64,000 bases of DNA, taken from contig NZ_ML769316.1 of assembly GCF_009720365.1 (NCBI RefSeq), positions 186,001 through 250,000 on the forward strand, read 5' to 3'. Shown here one piece after another: positions 26,421 to 35,835 of this stretch. Every line of letters starts with the position of its first letter. The first letter of the stretch is position 1. Under the pieces are notes generated by a model. It saw only the letters and a program-made list of their open reading frames with translations. It searched no databases and had not been told where the DNA came from. The position numbers and the translations under genes were made by a program. The stretch comes from Catellatospora paridis. Lineage in GTDB: Bacteria > Actinomycetota > Actinomycetes > Mycobacteriales > Micromonosporaceae.

Positions 26421-26758
26421 GTGGACACTATCGACCTGCCCGTGCCCCACGACCGCACCGCACAACGGCTCGGCTGGGTCCAGCTGACAGCCGACCTGCG
26501 CGAATCGCTCAGCGCCAGTCTCGACTCCCCGGCGAGCCGCGCCGACGAGAAGTACAGCAGGTTCAGCCCCGGCCTCGCCGCCGTCGTGCACACCGCCGAC
26601 ACCGCGCCCACTTCGTCAAAGCCATCCACACCACCTCACCCCTGGCGGGCTGGTACCGCACCGAGGCCGCAGTCCCCTTCAGCACCGAACTCCCGCCAGC
26701 CGTACCCGTCCGGCCATGCCGGTATGGCCATGCCGGTCTGGCGGCGGGCGGAATGAGG
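26421..26758 (+). pseudogene. Truncated, frameshifted phosphotransferase (APH-like) remnant
   Basis: The first frame from GTG 26421 reads LGWVQLTADLRESL...RFSPGLAAVVHTAD. After about 26600 the match continues in another frame as HFVKAIHTTSPLAGWYRTEAA. Together these resemble the N-terminal ATP-binding part of actinobacterial aminoglycoside/choline-kinase-like phosphotransferases (FSPGLAAVV-TADG-FVKAV). The catalytic C-terminal half is missing. It lies directly after the Nudix-like gene, so it was probably once in that operon. Confidence 0.55.
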
Positions 26759-27107
26759 GTGCGTTTCGCTCGACTGTCAGCTAGAGGAACGATGAGCGGA
26801 CAGGTGGGATCAGCGTTGCTTCGCGACGCTGATCATTGACGGTGCATGAGTGGGCCCCGACACCGAAGAAGCAGATCAGCTCTCTGCGCTGACCTTGTAA
26901 AAGGCGCCTCCTTGGTCATCAATGGCGGTTGGCCTCAACCGGCTTTTGCCGCGTGTGCGATGGATGTCCCGGGCCTCTGGCCAACCTCGATCGCCTTTGC
27001 CTGACTGGCTGATCCAGCGCTCTCACTTGGCCAGCTAGATTGGCATGCCGTTACGGACACAACACACCTCGTTCGGCCAACAAACGCGTTCAACCTCGGG
27101 AGAACAA
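26759..27107. other. Intergenic region with a hairpin
   Basis: No gene seen. GATCAGCGT pairs with ACGCTGATC at 26808-26834 (9-bp stem, 9-nt loop), a plausible terminator for the permease/decarboxylase operon. The rest shows no recognised signal apart from the ribosome-binding site of the next gene. Confidence 0.4.
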
Positions 27108-27605
27108 GTGAGTGAGTGGGCTGCGGTTGCCTCGGCCTTGATCGCCAGCATCGGTCTGGTGTTCGCAGGGTGGCAACTGATGATCATGAACCGGGCGGCT
27201 GCGCTAGAACGCCGAGTGGCCCGCGATGGCGTGGTCGTCTCCTGGCGCCCGGTCGAGGCTCCGCGCGGACCTGCGCCCGACGGGACTGCCGTTTGGCTCT
27301 ACGAGGTCCAAGTGCACAATCCAGGTCGTCTTCCCGTTGACGACGTCCGGGTGGACTGGCACTTCCAATGCCCGGTACAGCGGAGACGCTCTGGTGCTCT
27401 TGACCCAGCAACCGCGCGCCTTCAGCTCTTTACGCCTGTCCTTCCTGGCGGCGATCAACGCCGTTGGGAACGCCGCCTTGTAATGAACTACGCCGAAGCC
27501 GAGACGGCGCTACCGGAAACCTTTGCGGAGGTGCACTTCGTCGACGTCGAAGGCCGACCCCAGACCAACCGCTGGCCGCGGGACAAACGGCGACACGTTA
27601 GCTGA
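27108..27605 (+). CDS. Membrane-anchored protein of unknown function
   Basis: 165 residues from GTG 27108, preceded by GGGAGAAC. An N-terminal helix (WAAVASALIASIGLVFAGWQL) anchors a mostly beta-rich domain with YEVQVHNPGRLPVDDVRVDW. This fits actinobacterial proteins with one helix and an immunoglobulin-like outer or inner domain. No enzyme motif. It stands alone between two decayed genes. Confidence 0.6.
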   Translation: MSEWAAVASALIASIGLVFAGWQLMIMNRAAALERRVARDGVVVSWRPVEAPRGPAPDGTAVWLYEVQVHNPGRLPVDDVRVDWHFQCPVQRRRSGALDPATARLQLFTPVLPGGDQRRWERRLVMNYAEAETALPETFAEVHFVDVEGRPQTNRWPRDKRRHVS

Positions 27606-27689
27606 TATTGGCTGCTCCGCCTTCGCGGCAAATCGATGGCTGGCTAACCCGTTTGATCATGGTGGCCTGACGGAGCGCAGGCGGTCTAC

Positions 27690-28184
27690 TGGCTGCTGGC
27701 ACTCGGTGGCATCCCCGACCTGCGGGCTGGTGCTAGCTTCTGCCAGTCGGCCCGGACGAGGTTCCCGGCCTGTATCCCGTCCCGTTGGACCTCACCATGT
27801 GCCGTGTCGGCGCGGTACAGGACCTCGACGATGAAGCCCTCTCGGATCGCTCGACTTAGGACCGAACATGTCGGGCGCCTGGCGTCCTTACGCCTTTCAG
27901 AGGGGCCCGCTGGCCAGATCGTCTGGTGCTGTCCGCTTCAGCGTCGCGCCCTGGGACGGCCTGCTACCTCTCCAGCACGAGTTGGTGACGGCGAGAAACG
28001 AGGTGCTCGGCGGGGCCCAACCAGTAACGGCTTCCGACCTCACATGAGCATCGCGTACAACGCCCGGGAACGTAGCGCGCCACCCATCATCGACCTTGTG
28101 AGCGAACTCCGCAGCCTCCCGCCCGTGGAGATCGTGGTCACGAGCGTCAATCTGGTGTATCTCCGGCGGGAAGGCCGGGTCTAG
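27690..28184 (+). pseudogene. Frameshifted 2H phosphoesterase (2'-5' RNA ligase-like) remnant
   Basis: Three frames together give a family-like sequence: EVPGLYPVPLDLTMCRVGAV, then GAVRFSVAPWDGLLPLQHEL, then FRPHMSIAYNARERSAPPI followed by VEIVVTSVNLVYLRREG. The second catalytic motif (H-M-S) survives; the first has lost its His (L-D-L-T). At least two frame changes make a functional product unlikely. Confidence 0.55.
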
Positions 28185-28248
28185 AGGTGGCACGCGATCC
28201 ACAGCGTGGGCCTGGACGGCACCGCGACCAGGCCCATGGTCTAGTCCG

Positions 28249-28281
28249 GCGGATGCAGACAGCGCCGTTGTCTGCATCCGC
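28249..28281. terminator. Perfect 13-bp hairpin upstream of the radical-SAM operon
   Basis: GCGGATGCAGACA pairs with TGTCTGCATCCGC around a 7-nt loop. It lies 75 nt before the radical-SAM ATG. It may end incoming transcription, or act as an operator or leader structure controlling the operon. Confidence 0.55.
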
Positions 28282-28355
28282 ACGCTGGAAACCGCACTAG
28301 TAGGTGCCCGTCAATGGATCCAGGACATCCTCGCCAACTGGATTCGGAGACAGGC

Positions 28356-29267
28356 ATGCTCAGTTCTGCTATGACCCAAGGCGCAGCGCCCTGGGAACTG
28401 GAGTTCGACTGGCACCTGACCAACAAGTGCAACTTCTTCTGCGAGTACTGCCATCCGCAGATTCGTCACGTCCTCAACCGCAAGCATCTCGACGAGCCCC
28501 CACCCGAGCTGGTAGTGCGCCGGTTCGAAGAGCTGGGCCGCAGCTGCCTGATCCACATGTCGGGTGGCGAGCCGTTCATGTACCCCGGCTTCGTCGAACT
28601 GTGTCACGGACTGACCACTCGAAACTTCATCAGCATCAACACCAACCTTGCCTCCGACGACGTCGAGGACTTCGCGGCTCGGGTTCCGGCAGACCGCGTG
28701 GCGAAGATCGTCGCCGCGGTGCACATGCCCGAGCGCGAGCGCCTGGCCCTGGAGTTGGACGCCTACGCCGGGAACTACCTGGCCCTGCGCAGGCGCGGGT
28801 TCGATGTCACGGCGCTGTACGTGCTCTACCCGCCGCTGTTGGAGCGCGTCGCCGGCGACATCGCGCGTCTGAAGGAGCTGGGCGTCGACCACGTTCGGGC
28901 CAAGGTTTTCAAGGGCGTGTATGAGGGCCGCCGCTACCCCGAGGGCTACACCGAGGCCGAGCGAGCGCTGATCCTGGCCAACTCGGGCGAGTACGTCTTC
29001 AACCGGCCCTACCTCGACGGGATGCTCTCCTTCCGCGGCCAACGCTGCACGGCCGGCGTGACGTCCTTCAAGGTCACCGTGACCGGCGAGGTCCGCAGGT
29101 GTGCGTCGGTGGCCAGCAGCTACGGCAACCTCTACGACGGCACCTTCCGGCCAGCCCAGGAGTACGACCCGTGTCCGGCGCGGAGGGTGCTGGTGCTCTC
29201 GCAGTGTCTCTCGTACCTCGTCAACCCGCCTGCCCACACCGCCGCCGACCGGGACGACGAGGAGTAG
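28356..29267 (+). CDS. Radical SAM enzyme
   Basis: 303 residues from ATG 28356, which has GGAGACAGGC upstream. The [4Fe-4S] motif CxxxCxxC is at residues 25-32 (TNKCNFFCEYCHP), followed by the SAM-binding IHMSGGEPF near 67. Four or more C-terminal Cys (GQRCTAGV, EVRRCASV, YDPCPARR, SQCLSYL) suggest a second, SPASM- or twitch-like cluster. It is first in a six-gene coupled operon with a SAM synthetase and two methyltransferases. The radical reaction (epimerisation, cross-link or C-methylation) cannot be named from sequence. Confidence 0.88.
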   Translation: MLSSAMTQGAAPWELEFDWHLTNKCNFFCEYCHPQIRHVLNRKHLDEPPPELVVRRFEELGRSCLIHMSGGEPFMYPGFVELCHGLTTRNFISINTNLASDDVEDFAARVPADRVAKIVAAVHMPERERLALELDAYAGNYLALRRRGFDVTALYVLYPPLLERVAGDIARLKELGVDHVRAKVFKGVYEGRRYPEGYTEAERALILANSGEYVFNRPYLDGMLSFRGQRCTAGVTSFKVTVTGEVRRCASVASSYGNLYDGTFRPAQEYDPCPARRVLVLSQCLSYLVNPPAHTAADRDDEE

Positions 29268-29269
29268 CC

Positions 29270-30520
29270 ATGAACATCGTCATCCGCAAGGCGTGCATCG
29301 ATCCCGACCGCATGCCCTTCGACGCCGCCGAGCGCAAGGGCATCGGGCACCCCGACAGCCTGGCCGACCTGCTCGCCGACGCGTTCTCGATCGGCTACTC
29401 GACATGGTGCCGTGACCGCCTGGGCGTCGTGCCGAACCACTGGGTGGACAAGGTCAACCTGGTGGGGGCGGCTGCGGAGGTCCGCTTCGGCGGCTTCGAG
29501 GTGGTCAAGCCTGCTGACTGCTACCTGTTCGGGAAGGTCACCGAATCTGTCGGCACCGTGTCGATCCCGATCGAGGCCATCTTCGCGGACGCGATCGAGA
29601 CCATCCTGCCTGCGGCGCTCGGCGACAAGCGGATCTTGGAGCACCTGCGGCTGCACGTCAACAACACCAGCGGTGTCGCCACCGATCATGACCCGCAGTT
29701 CTACCGCCCTTCCGCTTCGGCAGGCGTGGCCTCGGTGCTGTCGACCGAGCGGGTTGCCAACGACACCGTGATATGCACCGGAGCCAGCAGAGTCGGACTT
29801 GCAGGCAGGCTCGCGATGAAGCTGGAGAGCTATGTGACCGGGCCCGATTTTCGGTCGGCGTGGCCTGCCGTGGGCACCGACGTGAAGGTGATGGTCGTTC
29901 GGGTCGGCACGCAGCTTGACTTCACGGCCGCCGTGCCGTTCCACCCGGAATCGGTGGCGTCCTGGCAGGACTACCGCGATGGTCTCGCCGCCGTCGAAGC
30001 GGCCCTGCGCTCGCAGATCGGCCGCCTGTTGGCCGACGACCCCTCGACAACCGCGCCAACATCGTGGTCGCTGCACCTCAATACCAAGGACGTGCCCGGC
30101 CGCGGCTACCTTGCTCCGTTCGGCACCTCGCTGGGCAAAGGCGACTGCGGGGTCGTCGGACGCGGCAACCGCTACAGCGGCGTGATCGAACCTTTGCGTC
30201 CAGCGAGCTGCGAGGCTGCGGCGGGCAAGAACCCGCTCCATCATGTCGGGAAGATCTACTCCGCGTTGTGTGCAGACGCCGCGTGCCGGATCTGGGAGCA
30301 GACCGGCGCGTATGCCGAGGTGCACATCGCGGCGCGCAACGGCCATCCGTTGCAGAGCCCGGCTCATGTCCTGGTGTCGCTCGACGCGGACGTTGATGTT
30401 CGGATGACGGCTGCAGTGCACGATGTGCTGCGCATGACGCTTGCCGGTGCTGTGGCGTATGCGGACCGATTCATTACCACGGATTTGATCGCGCGTTTCC
30501 GGGGCGGTGACCACGGATGA
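29270..30520 (+). CDS. S-adenosylmethionine synthetase, archaeal type
   Basis: 416 residues of the archaeal-type MAT family (AdoMet_synthase), which makes SAM from methionine and ATP. Signatures: ERKGIGHPDSLADLLADAF at the N terminus, VDKVNLVGAAAEVRFGG, and late GTSLGKGDCGVVGRGNR and AAAGKNPLHHVGKIYS. This differs from the bacterial MetK that actinomycetes use for housekeeping. Inside an operon with a radical SAM enzyme and methyltransferases, it most likely boosts local SAM supply. GAGGAG precedes the ATG, and its stop overlaps the next gene as ATGA. Confidence 0.9.
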   Translation: MNIVIRKACIDPDRMPFDAAERKGIGHPDSLADLLADAFSIGYSTWCRDRLGVVPNHWVDKVNLVGAAAEVRFGGFEVVKPADCYLFGKVTESVGTVSIPIEAIFADAIETILPAALGDKRILEHLRLHVNNTSGVATDHDPQFYRPSASAGVASVLSTERVANDTVICTGASRVGLAGRLAMKLESYVTGPDFRSAWPAVGTDVKVMVVRVGTQLDFTAAVPFHPESVASWQDYRDGLAAVEAALRSQIGRLLADDPSTTAPTSWSLHLNTKDVPGRGYLAPFGTSLGKGDCGVVGRGNRYSGVIEPLRPASCEAAAGKNPLHHVGKIYSALCADAACRIWEQTGAYAEVHIAARNGHPLQSPAHVLVSLDADVDVRMTAAVHDVLRMTLAGAVAYADRFITTDLIARFRGGDHG

Positions 30521-31173
30521 CCACGGCAATCCTGTCGGCGGCGCACAGGGAGCATCTGGCTGATCTCAGGGGTCGGCCTGCGATCATCGACGGTGAAGGA
30601 CTCATGCTCGGCTCGCAGTACGTCATGTTCTTCGCCGAGGCGGGCCTGATGCGCCGGCACGCAGCCCGCCTGGTCGCAGGTGTCAGTAGCCCGGACGTGC
30701 TGGAAATCGGTCTCGGCCTGGGCGTGTTCGCCGAGCAACTCGCGTCGATGGGTCCTGGCACCTACACGGCTGTCGAGCCCCACCCTGGGACGGCGCAGCT
30801 GGCCAGGGAGCGCGTGCTTTATCGATACGGCGGCCAGGCGACGGTCATCGCCGAGCCGTGGCAGCTGGTCACCTTTGCCGACGAGTCCTACGACGCGATC
30901 ATGTACGACACGTGGCCGCCTGACGGGCTTGAAGACTCCGACTTCGCCACGTTCGTCGCCGAGGTCGCCGTGCGCTGCCTGCGGCCCGGAGGCAGGTTCA
31001 GCTACTTCCACAGCGGAACCACGCTCAGCCCCACCCGCCGCGACGTCCTCAAGCACCACTTCGCGTCCGTGACCGCTCATCCGTACGAGCTGCCAAAAGG
31101 GGAAACACCGGTCGCGTGGACGAAACCCACACGCCAGTTCCTGATCCCCGTCGCCACGAAAGGCCTACCGTGA
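30517..31173 (+). CDS. Class I methyltransferase resembling guanidinoacetate methyltransferase
   Basis: 218 residues. SAM motif I is VLEIGLGLGVFAEQL near 62, an acidic TAVEPHPGT follows, and the post-motif reads SYDAIMYDTWPPDG, close to the ILYDTYP signature of GAMT/RMT2-type guanidino methyltransferases. RCLRPGGRFSYF follows. A substrate with a guanidine or amidine (arginine-derived) group is therefore plausible. It overlaps both neighbours as ATGA/GTGA, which indicates tight co-translation. Confidence 0.75.
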   Translation: MTTAILSAAHREHLADLRGRPAIIDGEGLMLGSQYVMFFAEAGLMRRHAARLVAGVSSPDVLEIGLGLGVFAEQLASMGPGTYTAVEPHPGTAQLARERVLYRYGGQATVIAEPWQLVTFADESYDAIMYDTWPPDGLEDSDFATFVAEVAVRCLRPGGRFSYFHSGTTLSPTRRDVLKHHFASVTAHPYELPKGETPVAWTKPTRQFLIPVATKGLP

Positions 31174-31910
31174 CTCGCCCGCTGCTGCGCGCGGCTGACC
31201 GACACAGGTTCGCCGCCGACGGGTATCTCGTGCTTCCGGACGCCGTGCCCCTGGATGTCATCGAAGTGCTCCGGCGAGAGGCCGACGGTGTTCGCGACCG
31301 GCTGCTCGCCGGCGTGGGCGGCGCCCACTGCCACGAGGGCCGGATCACCTGGTGGAAGCTCGCCGACGGCAGCGCCTATCTACTCAAGATCAAGCCTGTG
31401 CTGGACCGAAGCTCGGCGGCGTCGGAGCTTGCGCATGGCTCCTTGGCGGCGCTGGCCGGTGACCTGCTCGGGACCCGATCGATCTTGATGGAAGACAAAT
31501 TCATGTACAAGCAGCGCCTTGGGGACATGCCTGCACCGGAGGATCTCCCAGTGCTCGGCGAGGAGATTCGTAAGCACACCGATGCCGCGTACTTTGCTGC
31601 CCGCGGCTACGACCGAGTGGTCACCGTCGCAGTGTGCCTGGACGACTGCGAACCGGATTCAGGTCCGCTGAGAGTTTGGCCCGGCTCCCACCGCACCCGA
31701 TCTACCATGGTCTCGACCCGGCATCAGGGCCCCGTGGTCGCCGACGCCGACGCGCCCGACGCAGCCGCTGAAACCCTCACCGTTCCCGCAGGCACAGTCA
31801 TCGCCTGGGACGCCGCGCTCGTACACGCAAGCGAGCAGAACCAGTCCGGCAACCCTCGCAGGCTCCTGGTCCTCGGGTACGCAGCCGCTTCAACGGTCGG
31901 TGCCGCATGA
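31170..31910 (+). CDS. PhyH-family Fe(II)/2-oxoglutarate dioxygenase
   Basis: 246 residues from GTG 31170. PhyH signature: N-terminal FAADGYLVLPDAVP, metal ligands H-T-D in KHTDAAYF and the distal His in LVHASEQNQSGNPRRLLVLGY, whose Arg would bind 2-oxoglutarate. SGPLRVWPGSH is also typical. It likely hydroxylates an amino-acid or peptide intermediate. The stop overlaps the FkbM gene as ATGA. Confidence 0.88.
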   Translation: MTRPLLRAADRHRFAADGYLVLPDAVPLDVIEVLRREADGVRDRLLAGVGGAHCHEGRITWWKLADGSAYLLKIKPVLDRSSAASELAHGSLAALAGDLLGTRSILMEDKFMYKQRLGDMPAPEDLPVLGEEIRKHTDAAYFAARGYDRVVTVAVCLDDCEPDSGPLRVWPGSHRTRSTMVSTRHQGPVVADADAPDAAAETLTVPAGTVIAWDAALVHASEQNQSGNPRRLLVLGYAAASTVGAA

Positions 31911-32536
31911 CCATACAGCCTTATAGCCAGCCGGTGCCCTTCCACAGCCAATGGGGAGAGGACCGATGGCTGGCCGACCATCGTATCGTCCCGGCAGCGG
32001 GATGGTTCGTCGACGTCGGCGCCGGGGATGGCACCACAGGCAGCAACACCCTCTACTTCGAAGGCATCGGCTGGCACGGCGTGTGCATCGACCCCGATCC
32101 CCGCAACGCGGCCGGACTTGCACGCCGCACCTGCGGCATCGAGACCGTCGCGATCTCCGCCGAAGCCGGACTGCAGGTCTTCAGCATGTACCGGCCGAAG
32201 CCATCCTGGTCCGGCCTGGGCCGACGCGGGGCCGGCTACGACGTGGTCACCATGACCTGCACGCCTCTTGAAACACTGCTGGCCGGATATGCCATCGACC
32301 TGATCGACCTGCTGAGCATCGACGTGGAAGGCAACGAACTCGACGTCTGGCAGTCCTTCGATCCCGACCGACACCTCCCCTCCATCGTGATCATCGAGTA
32401 CGACGACAAGCTCCACGAACGAAGCACCGCCGCCATCCACCAGCAGCTGGGCCGGGAGGCCTACGGTCTCGTACACAGGACACCGGCGAACCTGATCTTC
32501 CAGAACCGGCATCGCCCCTGGCAGCGGCGCTCATGA
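31907..32536 (+). CDS. FkbM-family methyltransferase
   Basis: 209 residues. Features are an early SQWGEDRWLA, SAM-binding FVDVGAGDGTTGSNTLYFE, VCIDPDPRN, and the late LLSIDVEGNELDVWQSF characteristic of FkbM-type O- or N-methyltransferases. The second methyltransferase in the operon implies at least two methyl groups on the product, besides any added by the radical enzyme. Confidence 0.88.
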   Translation: MTIQPYSQPVPFHSQWGEDRWLADHRIVPAAGWFVDVGAGDGTTGSNTLYFEGIGWHGVCIDPDPRNAAGLARRTCGIETVAISAEAGLQVFSMYRPKPSWSGLGRRGAGYDVVTMTCTPLETLLAGYAIDLIDLLSIDVEGNELDVWQSFDPDRHLPSIVIIEYDDKLHERSTAAIHQQLGREAYGLVHRTPANLIFQNRHRPWQRRS

Positions 32537-33885
32537 CTACATCGTCCACCTGGGCTACCGACCAGCTCCCCCACGGCCGGATCATCGTGCTGTGCGGCCG
32601 CGCCGACGACGCTCAAGCTTGGAGCGATGCCCTCGGCGCCGACCGCTGCCTGGCCGTGGCACTGGACCCGCTCGCACTGACCGCAGTAGGCCACACGGCC
32701 GCACCAAGCGGCGCCCGGCTGGCGTGGCACCACGAACAGCTAGGCAACCTGGACACCGCATCAGCCCTCGCCCGGGCGGCCGACAGTCATGATCCGCTTG
32801 GCAACGCGTTCGTGATAACGCCCGATCCGCTTGACCCGCCCCACGTCGGTCGGCGGCGGCACATCGGCGCCCGAAGACGGCACTGGCGCGCGTTCGAGGA
32901 CAAGAGCCTGGTCGACGCGCTCTGGGATGTCATGTCCATTCCACGGCCGCCCAGCATCAGCACGTCCATGGTTACCGACCTGCAGGCGCTGTCCGGACTG
33001 CTCGGCATCAGCACAGGCGTTGTTTGCGGCCTGCAACAGGTGGGTGCCGCACCCACTGGCGGGGCGCAGGGCATCTGGTGGTGGCATGCCCAGCCGCCGC
33101 CAAGCCTCACCGCACATCCCTTGACCGGCTACCGTGCGCGGCTCATGCCTTTGATGCACGGCACCGCCGTCCGGCTGCACGGGATGGTCCTGTCCGAAGA
33201 CGTGGTCGCTTTCCCGCCTATGGAGGTCATCACCCTGCCTCGACCGGGTCACGGCACATTTCTTCCCTGCGGCAGCGCCGCCACCCTGGGGCCGATGCCC
33301 GAGCTCAGCGCGCTTACTCGGCGTATCGGTGACAGGTTGCGAGAGACGCTTGCGTACAGAGGTGCGTTCTCCGTCGACGGGATCCTCACCGATGACGGCT
33401 TCCTCCCGACGGATCTCAACACCCGGTTGACCTCAGCCATGGAGGCGGCGCCGGCTGCGCTTCGGGTTCAGCTGCAGGCCGCCAACGTACTCACCCGCGA
33501 GGGGGCCGACCTCGATGGCAACGCGCTGATGGCAATGGCCGAGCAGGCCTTCGACCGCGGGTACGTGCACACCCTCTATGGCGCTTCCACTGTGGTCGCC
33601 GCGCCGCCAGGTGCTTCGATCGGTGTCCGCTGGACGGCGACCGGATTGGCTGAGGTGCCAGTGGCCAACGCCGACGGGCGTCTCGACCTGGCGCCCTCAT
33701 TACGTGGATGGACCCTCACAGCCCGATTACGCAGCGACCGTCTACCCGGCGGCCGTCCACTCGGTGCACACGCTGTAAAGGTCTTCAGGTATGCCGATGC
33801 GCGGTTCGGAACAGATTTCGGCGAGCTGATCCCGCCGTTTGGTCAAGGCGGGACCAGCGTGCCGAGGCCCCGGGTGGCCGGTTAG
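32533..33885 (+). CDS. PGM1-like ATP-grasp peptide ligase
   Basis: 450 residues. The middle and C-terminal parts resemble pheganomycin-type PGM1 ligases: [10 protein letters not shown] near 118, a glycine-rich ATP-binding region, and [23 protein letters not shown] with the metal-binding D-x-N-x-R pattern near 290. A C-terminal domain follows ([14 protein letters not shown]). These enzymes activate a carboxylate as acyl phosphate and join it to a peptide or amino acid. It is last in the operon, and its stop overlaps that of the convergent gluRS gene by 4 nt. No short precursor gene is evident nearby. Confidence 0.7.
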   Translation: MTTSSTWATDQLPHGRIIVLCGRADDAQAWSDALGADRCLAVALDPLALTAVGHTAAPSGARLAWHHEQLGNLDTASALARAADSHDPLGNAFVITPDPLDPPHVGRRRHIGARRRHWRAFEDKSLVDALWDVMSIPRPPSISTSMVTDLQALSGLLGISTGVVCGLQQVGAAPTGGAQGIWWWHAQPPPSLTAHPLTGYRARLMPLMHGTAVRLHGMVLSEDVVAFPPMEVITLPRPGHGTFLPCGSAATLGPMPELSALTRRIGDRLRETLAYRGAFSVDGILTDDGFLPTDLNTRLTSAMEAAPAALRVQLQAANVLTREGADLDGNALMAMAEQAFDRGYVHTLYGASTVVAAPPGASIGVRWTATGLAEVPVANADGRLDLAPSLRGWTLTARLRSDRLPGGRPLGAHAVKVFRYADARFGTDFGELIPPFGQGGTSVPRPRVAG

Positions 33886-35330
33886 TCGCCTGCCAGGGCG
33901 GCCGCCGCCTTGATGCGCTGCAGGGAACGCTCCCGTCCAAGCACCTCAAGGGACTCGAACAGCGGCAGACCCACGGACCGTCCGGTCACGGCGACGCGTA
34001 CGGGGGCCTGCGCCTTACCGAGTTTCAGCCCGTGCCTCTCCCCGACCTCGACCAGCGCCGTCTTCAGCGCCTCGGCCTCCCAAGCGGGCAGGACCTCGAA
34101 CGCCGCGATCACGTCTGGGAGCACGCCCGCGTCCTTGCTGGCCTTAGCCCACGCTGTTTCATCCAGCTCGGGCTGGTCGCAGTACAGAAAGTCGACGTAG
34201 CCCACGACCTCGGCCAGCAGGCTGATGCGCGTCTGCGCCAACTCAGCGACGCGGGAGAAGAGCTGCGCGTCGTACTGGTCGGGCTGCCACGGCGGCGCGG
34301 CGATCCCGAAACCCGTCTCGGCTCGCTCGGCCTCGCTATTGAACGGCCCCGTCAACCACGGAGCGCAGGCGTCGATGAACTGCTCCACGCTCAACGCACG
34401 GATGTACTCCCCGTTGAACGCCGCCAGCTTCTTGATGTCGAAGAACGCCGGCGCCGAGTTGACCTCGTCCAGGCGGAACTCGTCCTCGATCACCGTCCAC
34501 GGCACGATCTCGCGGTCGCCTGACGGCGCCCAGCCCAGCAACATGAGGTAGTTGCGCATCGCCTCAGGCAGGTAACCCTCGTCGCGGTACATCTCCAACG
34601 CGACCTTGTCCCGCCGCTTGGACAGCTTCTGGCGCTTCTCGTTCACCAAAATCGGGGTGTGAGCCCACGTCGGCGGCGTATGCCCGAGGGCCTCCCACAG
34701 CAACTGCTGCTTCGGCGTGTTGGGCAGATGCTCCTCCGCACGGATCACATGTGTGATCCCCATGGTCACGTCGTCGACCACGTTAGCCAGCAGAAACACC
34801 GCCGAACCGTCGCCCCGCGCGATGACGAAGTCCTCGATCAACTTGTTTTCGAACGTCGGCTCGCCACGCACGAGGTCCTTGATGACGGTGACGCCCTCAT
34901 CGGGTGTGCGGAAGCGCAACGCTCTGCCGTCGGCTGCGGCCAGGCCGCGATTGCGGCAGTGGCCGTCGTAGCCAGCGTACTGGTTGCCCGTGCGAGCCTG
35001 AACATCGTCGCGGGAGCAGTCGCAGTAGTACGCCTTGCCAGCCTGGAAAAGCTGGCGTGCCGCCGCGGTGTGCTCGCCTGCGTACGCAGACTGAAATAGC
35101 GGGCCCTCGTATTCATCCGAACCCACCCCCAGCCACGCCATAGCGCGGACGATCCCCTCAGTCCACTCCGGGCGCGATCGGGCCGTGTCGGTGTCTTCAA
35201 TCCTCAGCACCAACGTCCCGCCCGACTGTCGAGCCACCACCCAGTTCAGCAGCAGCGACCGTGCGTTGCCGACGTGGAACATACCGGTGGGAGACGGGGC
35301 GAATCGCACCCTCAGCGCGGAATCAGACAC
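33882..35330 (-). CDS. Glutamyl-tRNA synthetase, divergent paralogue type
   Basis: 482-residue class I synthetase charging tRNA-Glu. The HIGH motif reads HVGN ([16 protein letters not shown], residues 10-25) and KMSKS reads KLSKR near 235. A zinc site CDCSRDD...YDGHCR is intact, and the anticodon-binding helical region is present. Usual length. The signature differs from the PSPTGNPHVGLVRTALFNW form common in Streptomyces housekeeping GltX, so this may be a second copy. Directly convergent with the radical-SAM operon, it could be a self-resistance enzyme, a Glu-tRNA supplier for tRNA-dependent chemistry, or simply the resident GluRS. Confidence 0.85.
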   Translation of the reverse strand: MSDSALRVRFAPSPTGMFHVGNARSLLLNWVVARQSGGTLVLRIEDTDTARSRPEWTEGIVRAMAWLGVGSDEYEGPLFQSAYAGEHTAAARQLFQAGKAYYCDCSRDDVQARTGNQYAGYDGHCRNRGLAAADGRALRFRTPDEGVTVIKDLVRGEPTFENKLIEDFVIARGDGSAVFLLANVVDDVTMGITHVIRAEEHLPNTPKQQLLWEALGHTPPTWAHTPILVNEKRQKLSKRRDKVALEMYRDEGYLPEAMRNYLMLLGWAPSGDREIVPWTVIEDEFRLDEVNSAPAFFDIKKLAAFNGEYIRALSVEQFIDACAPWLTGPFNSEAERAETGFGIAAPPWQPDQYDAQLFSRVAELAQTRISLLAEVVGYVDFLYCDQPELDETAWAKASKDAGVLPDVIAAFEVLPAWEAEALKTALVEVGERHGLKLGKAQAPVRVAVTGRSVGLPLFESLEVLGRERSLQRIKAAAALAGD

Positions 35331-35509
35331 GACCGCCAGCTTACCGGGCTACCCCGGTGCGCTTCGACGACATTCGGTCGCAGTGGCGTTGAACGTGACA
35401 AGTTCAAATGTTCAATCGCGTGGAAAGCCAACTGAGGCGGCGCCTGATGTGGCGTTGCTCGGTGCCCGCCACATGCAGAACCGTCGATGCAGCATTCGGG
35501 TCTGAGCCT

Positions 35510-35835
35510 CACAGTTGCATTGAGCCCTGGCATGCTCGAGGCACACGGGTGCTGTGAGTCGTCGCCGCGCTCACGTCCGTAGCTGCCCGCGACGACGATG
35601 TTCGCCGGGTTCCGGTTCCCACCGGGGAAATCGCGTCGCGGTGGTATCTGCAGTTCAATCTGTCATACTGCGACGTCGAGGATCTGCTGGTCGAGCGTGG
35701 AGTCGAGGTCGACCACGTCACGGTCTACTGGTGAGTGCAGCGGTTCACAACGCTGCTCGGCGACGCGGCACGGTTCTATCGGCACTCGCCGGGTGACTCA
35801 ACCAGCCGCACACGCTCCTACGTCGAGGGCTCCGG
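35510..35835 (+). pseudogene. IS6-family transposase N-terminal remnant
   Basis: The frame gives FAGFRFPP, RWYLQFNLSYCDVEDLLVERGVEVDHVTVY, then an in-frame TGA, VQRFTTLLGDAARFYRHSPGD and a decayed TYVEGSG. The order matches the better preserved copies at 43707 and 49892. Only the N-terminal third survives. Its end coincides with the stop of the convergent gene at 35836. Confidence 0.75.
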
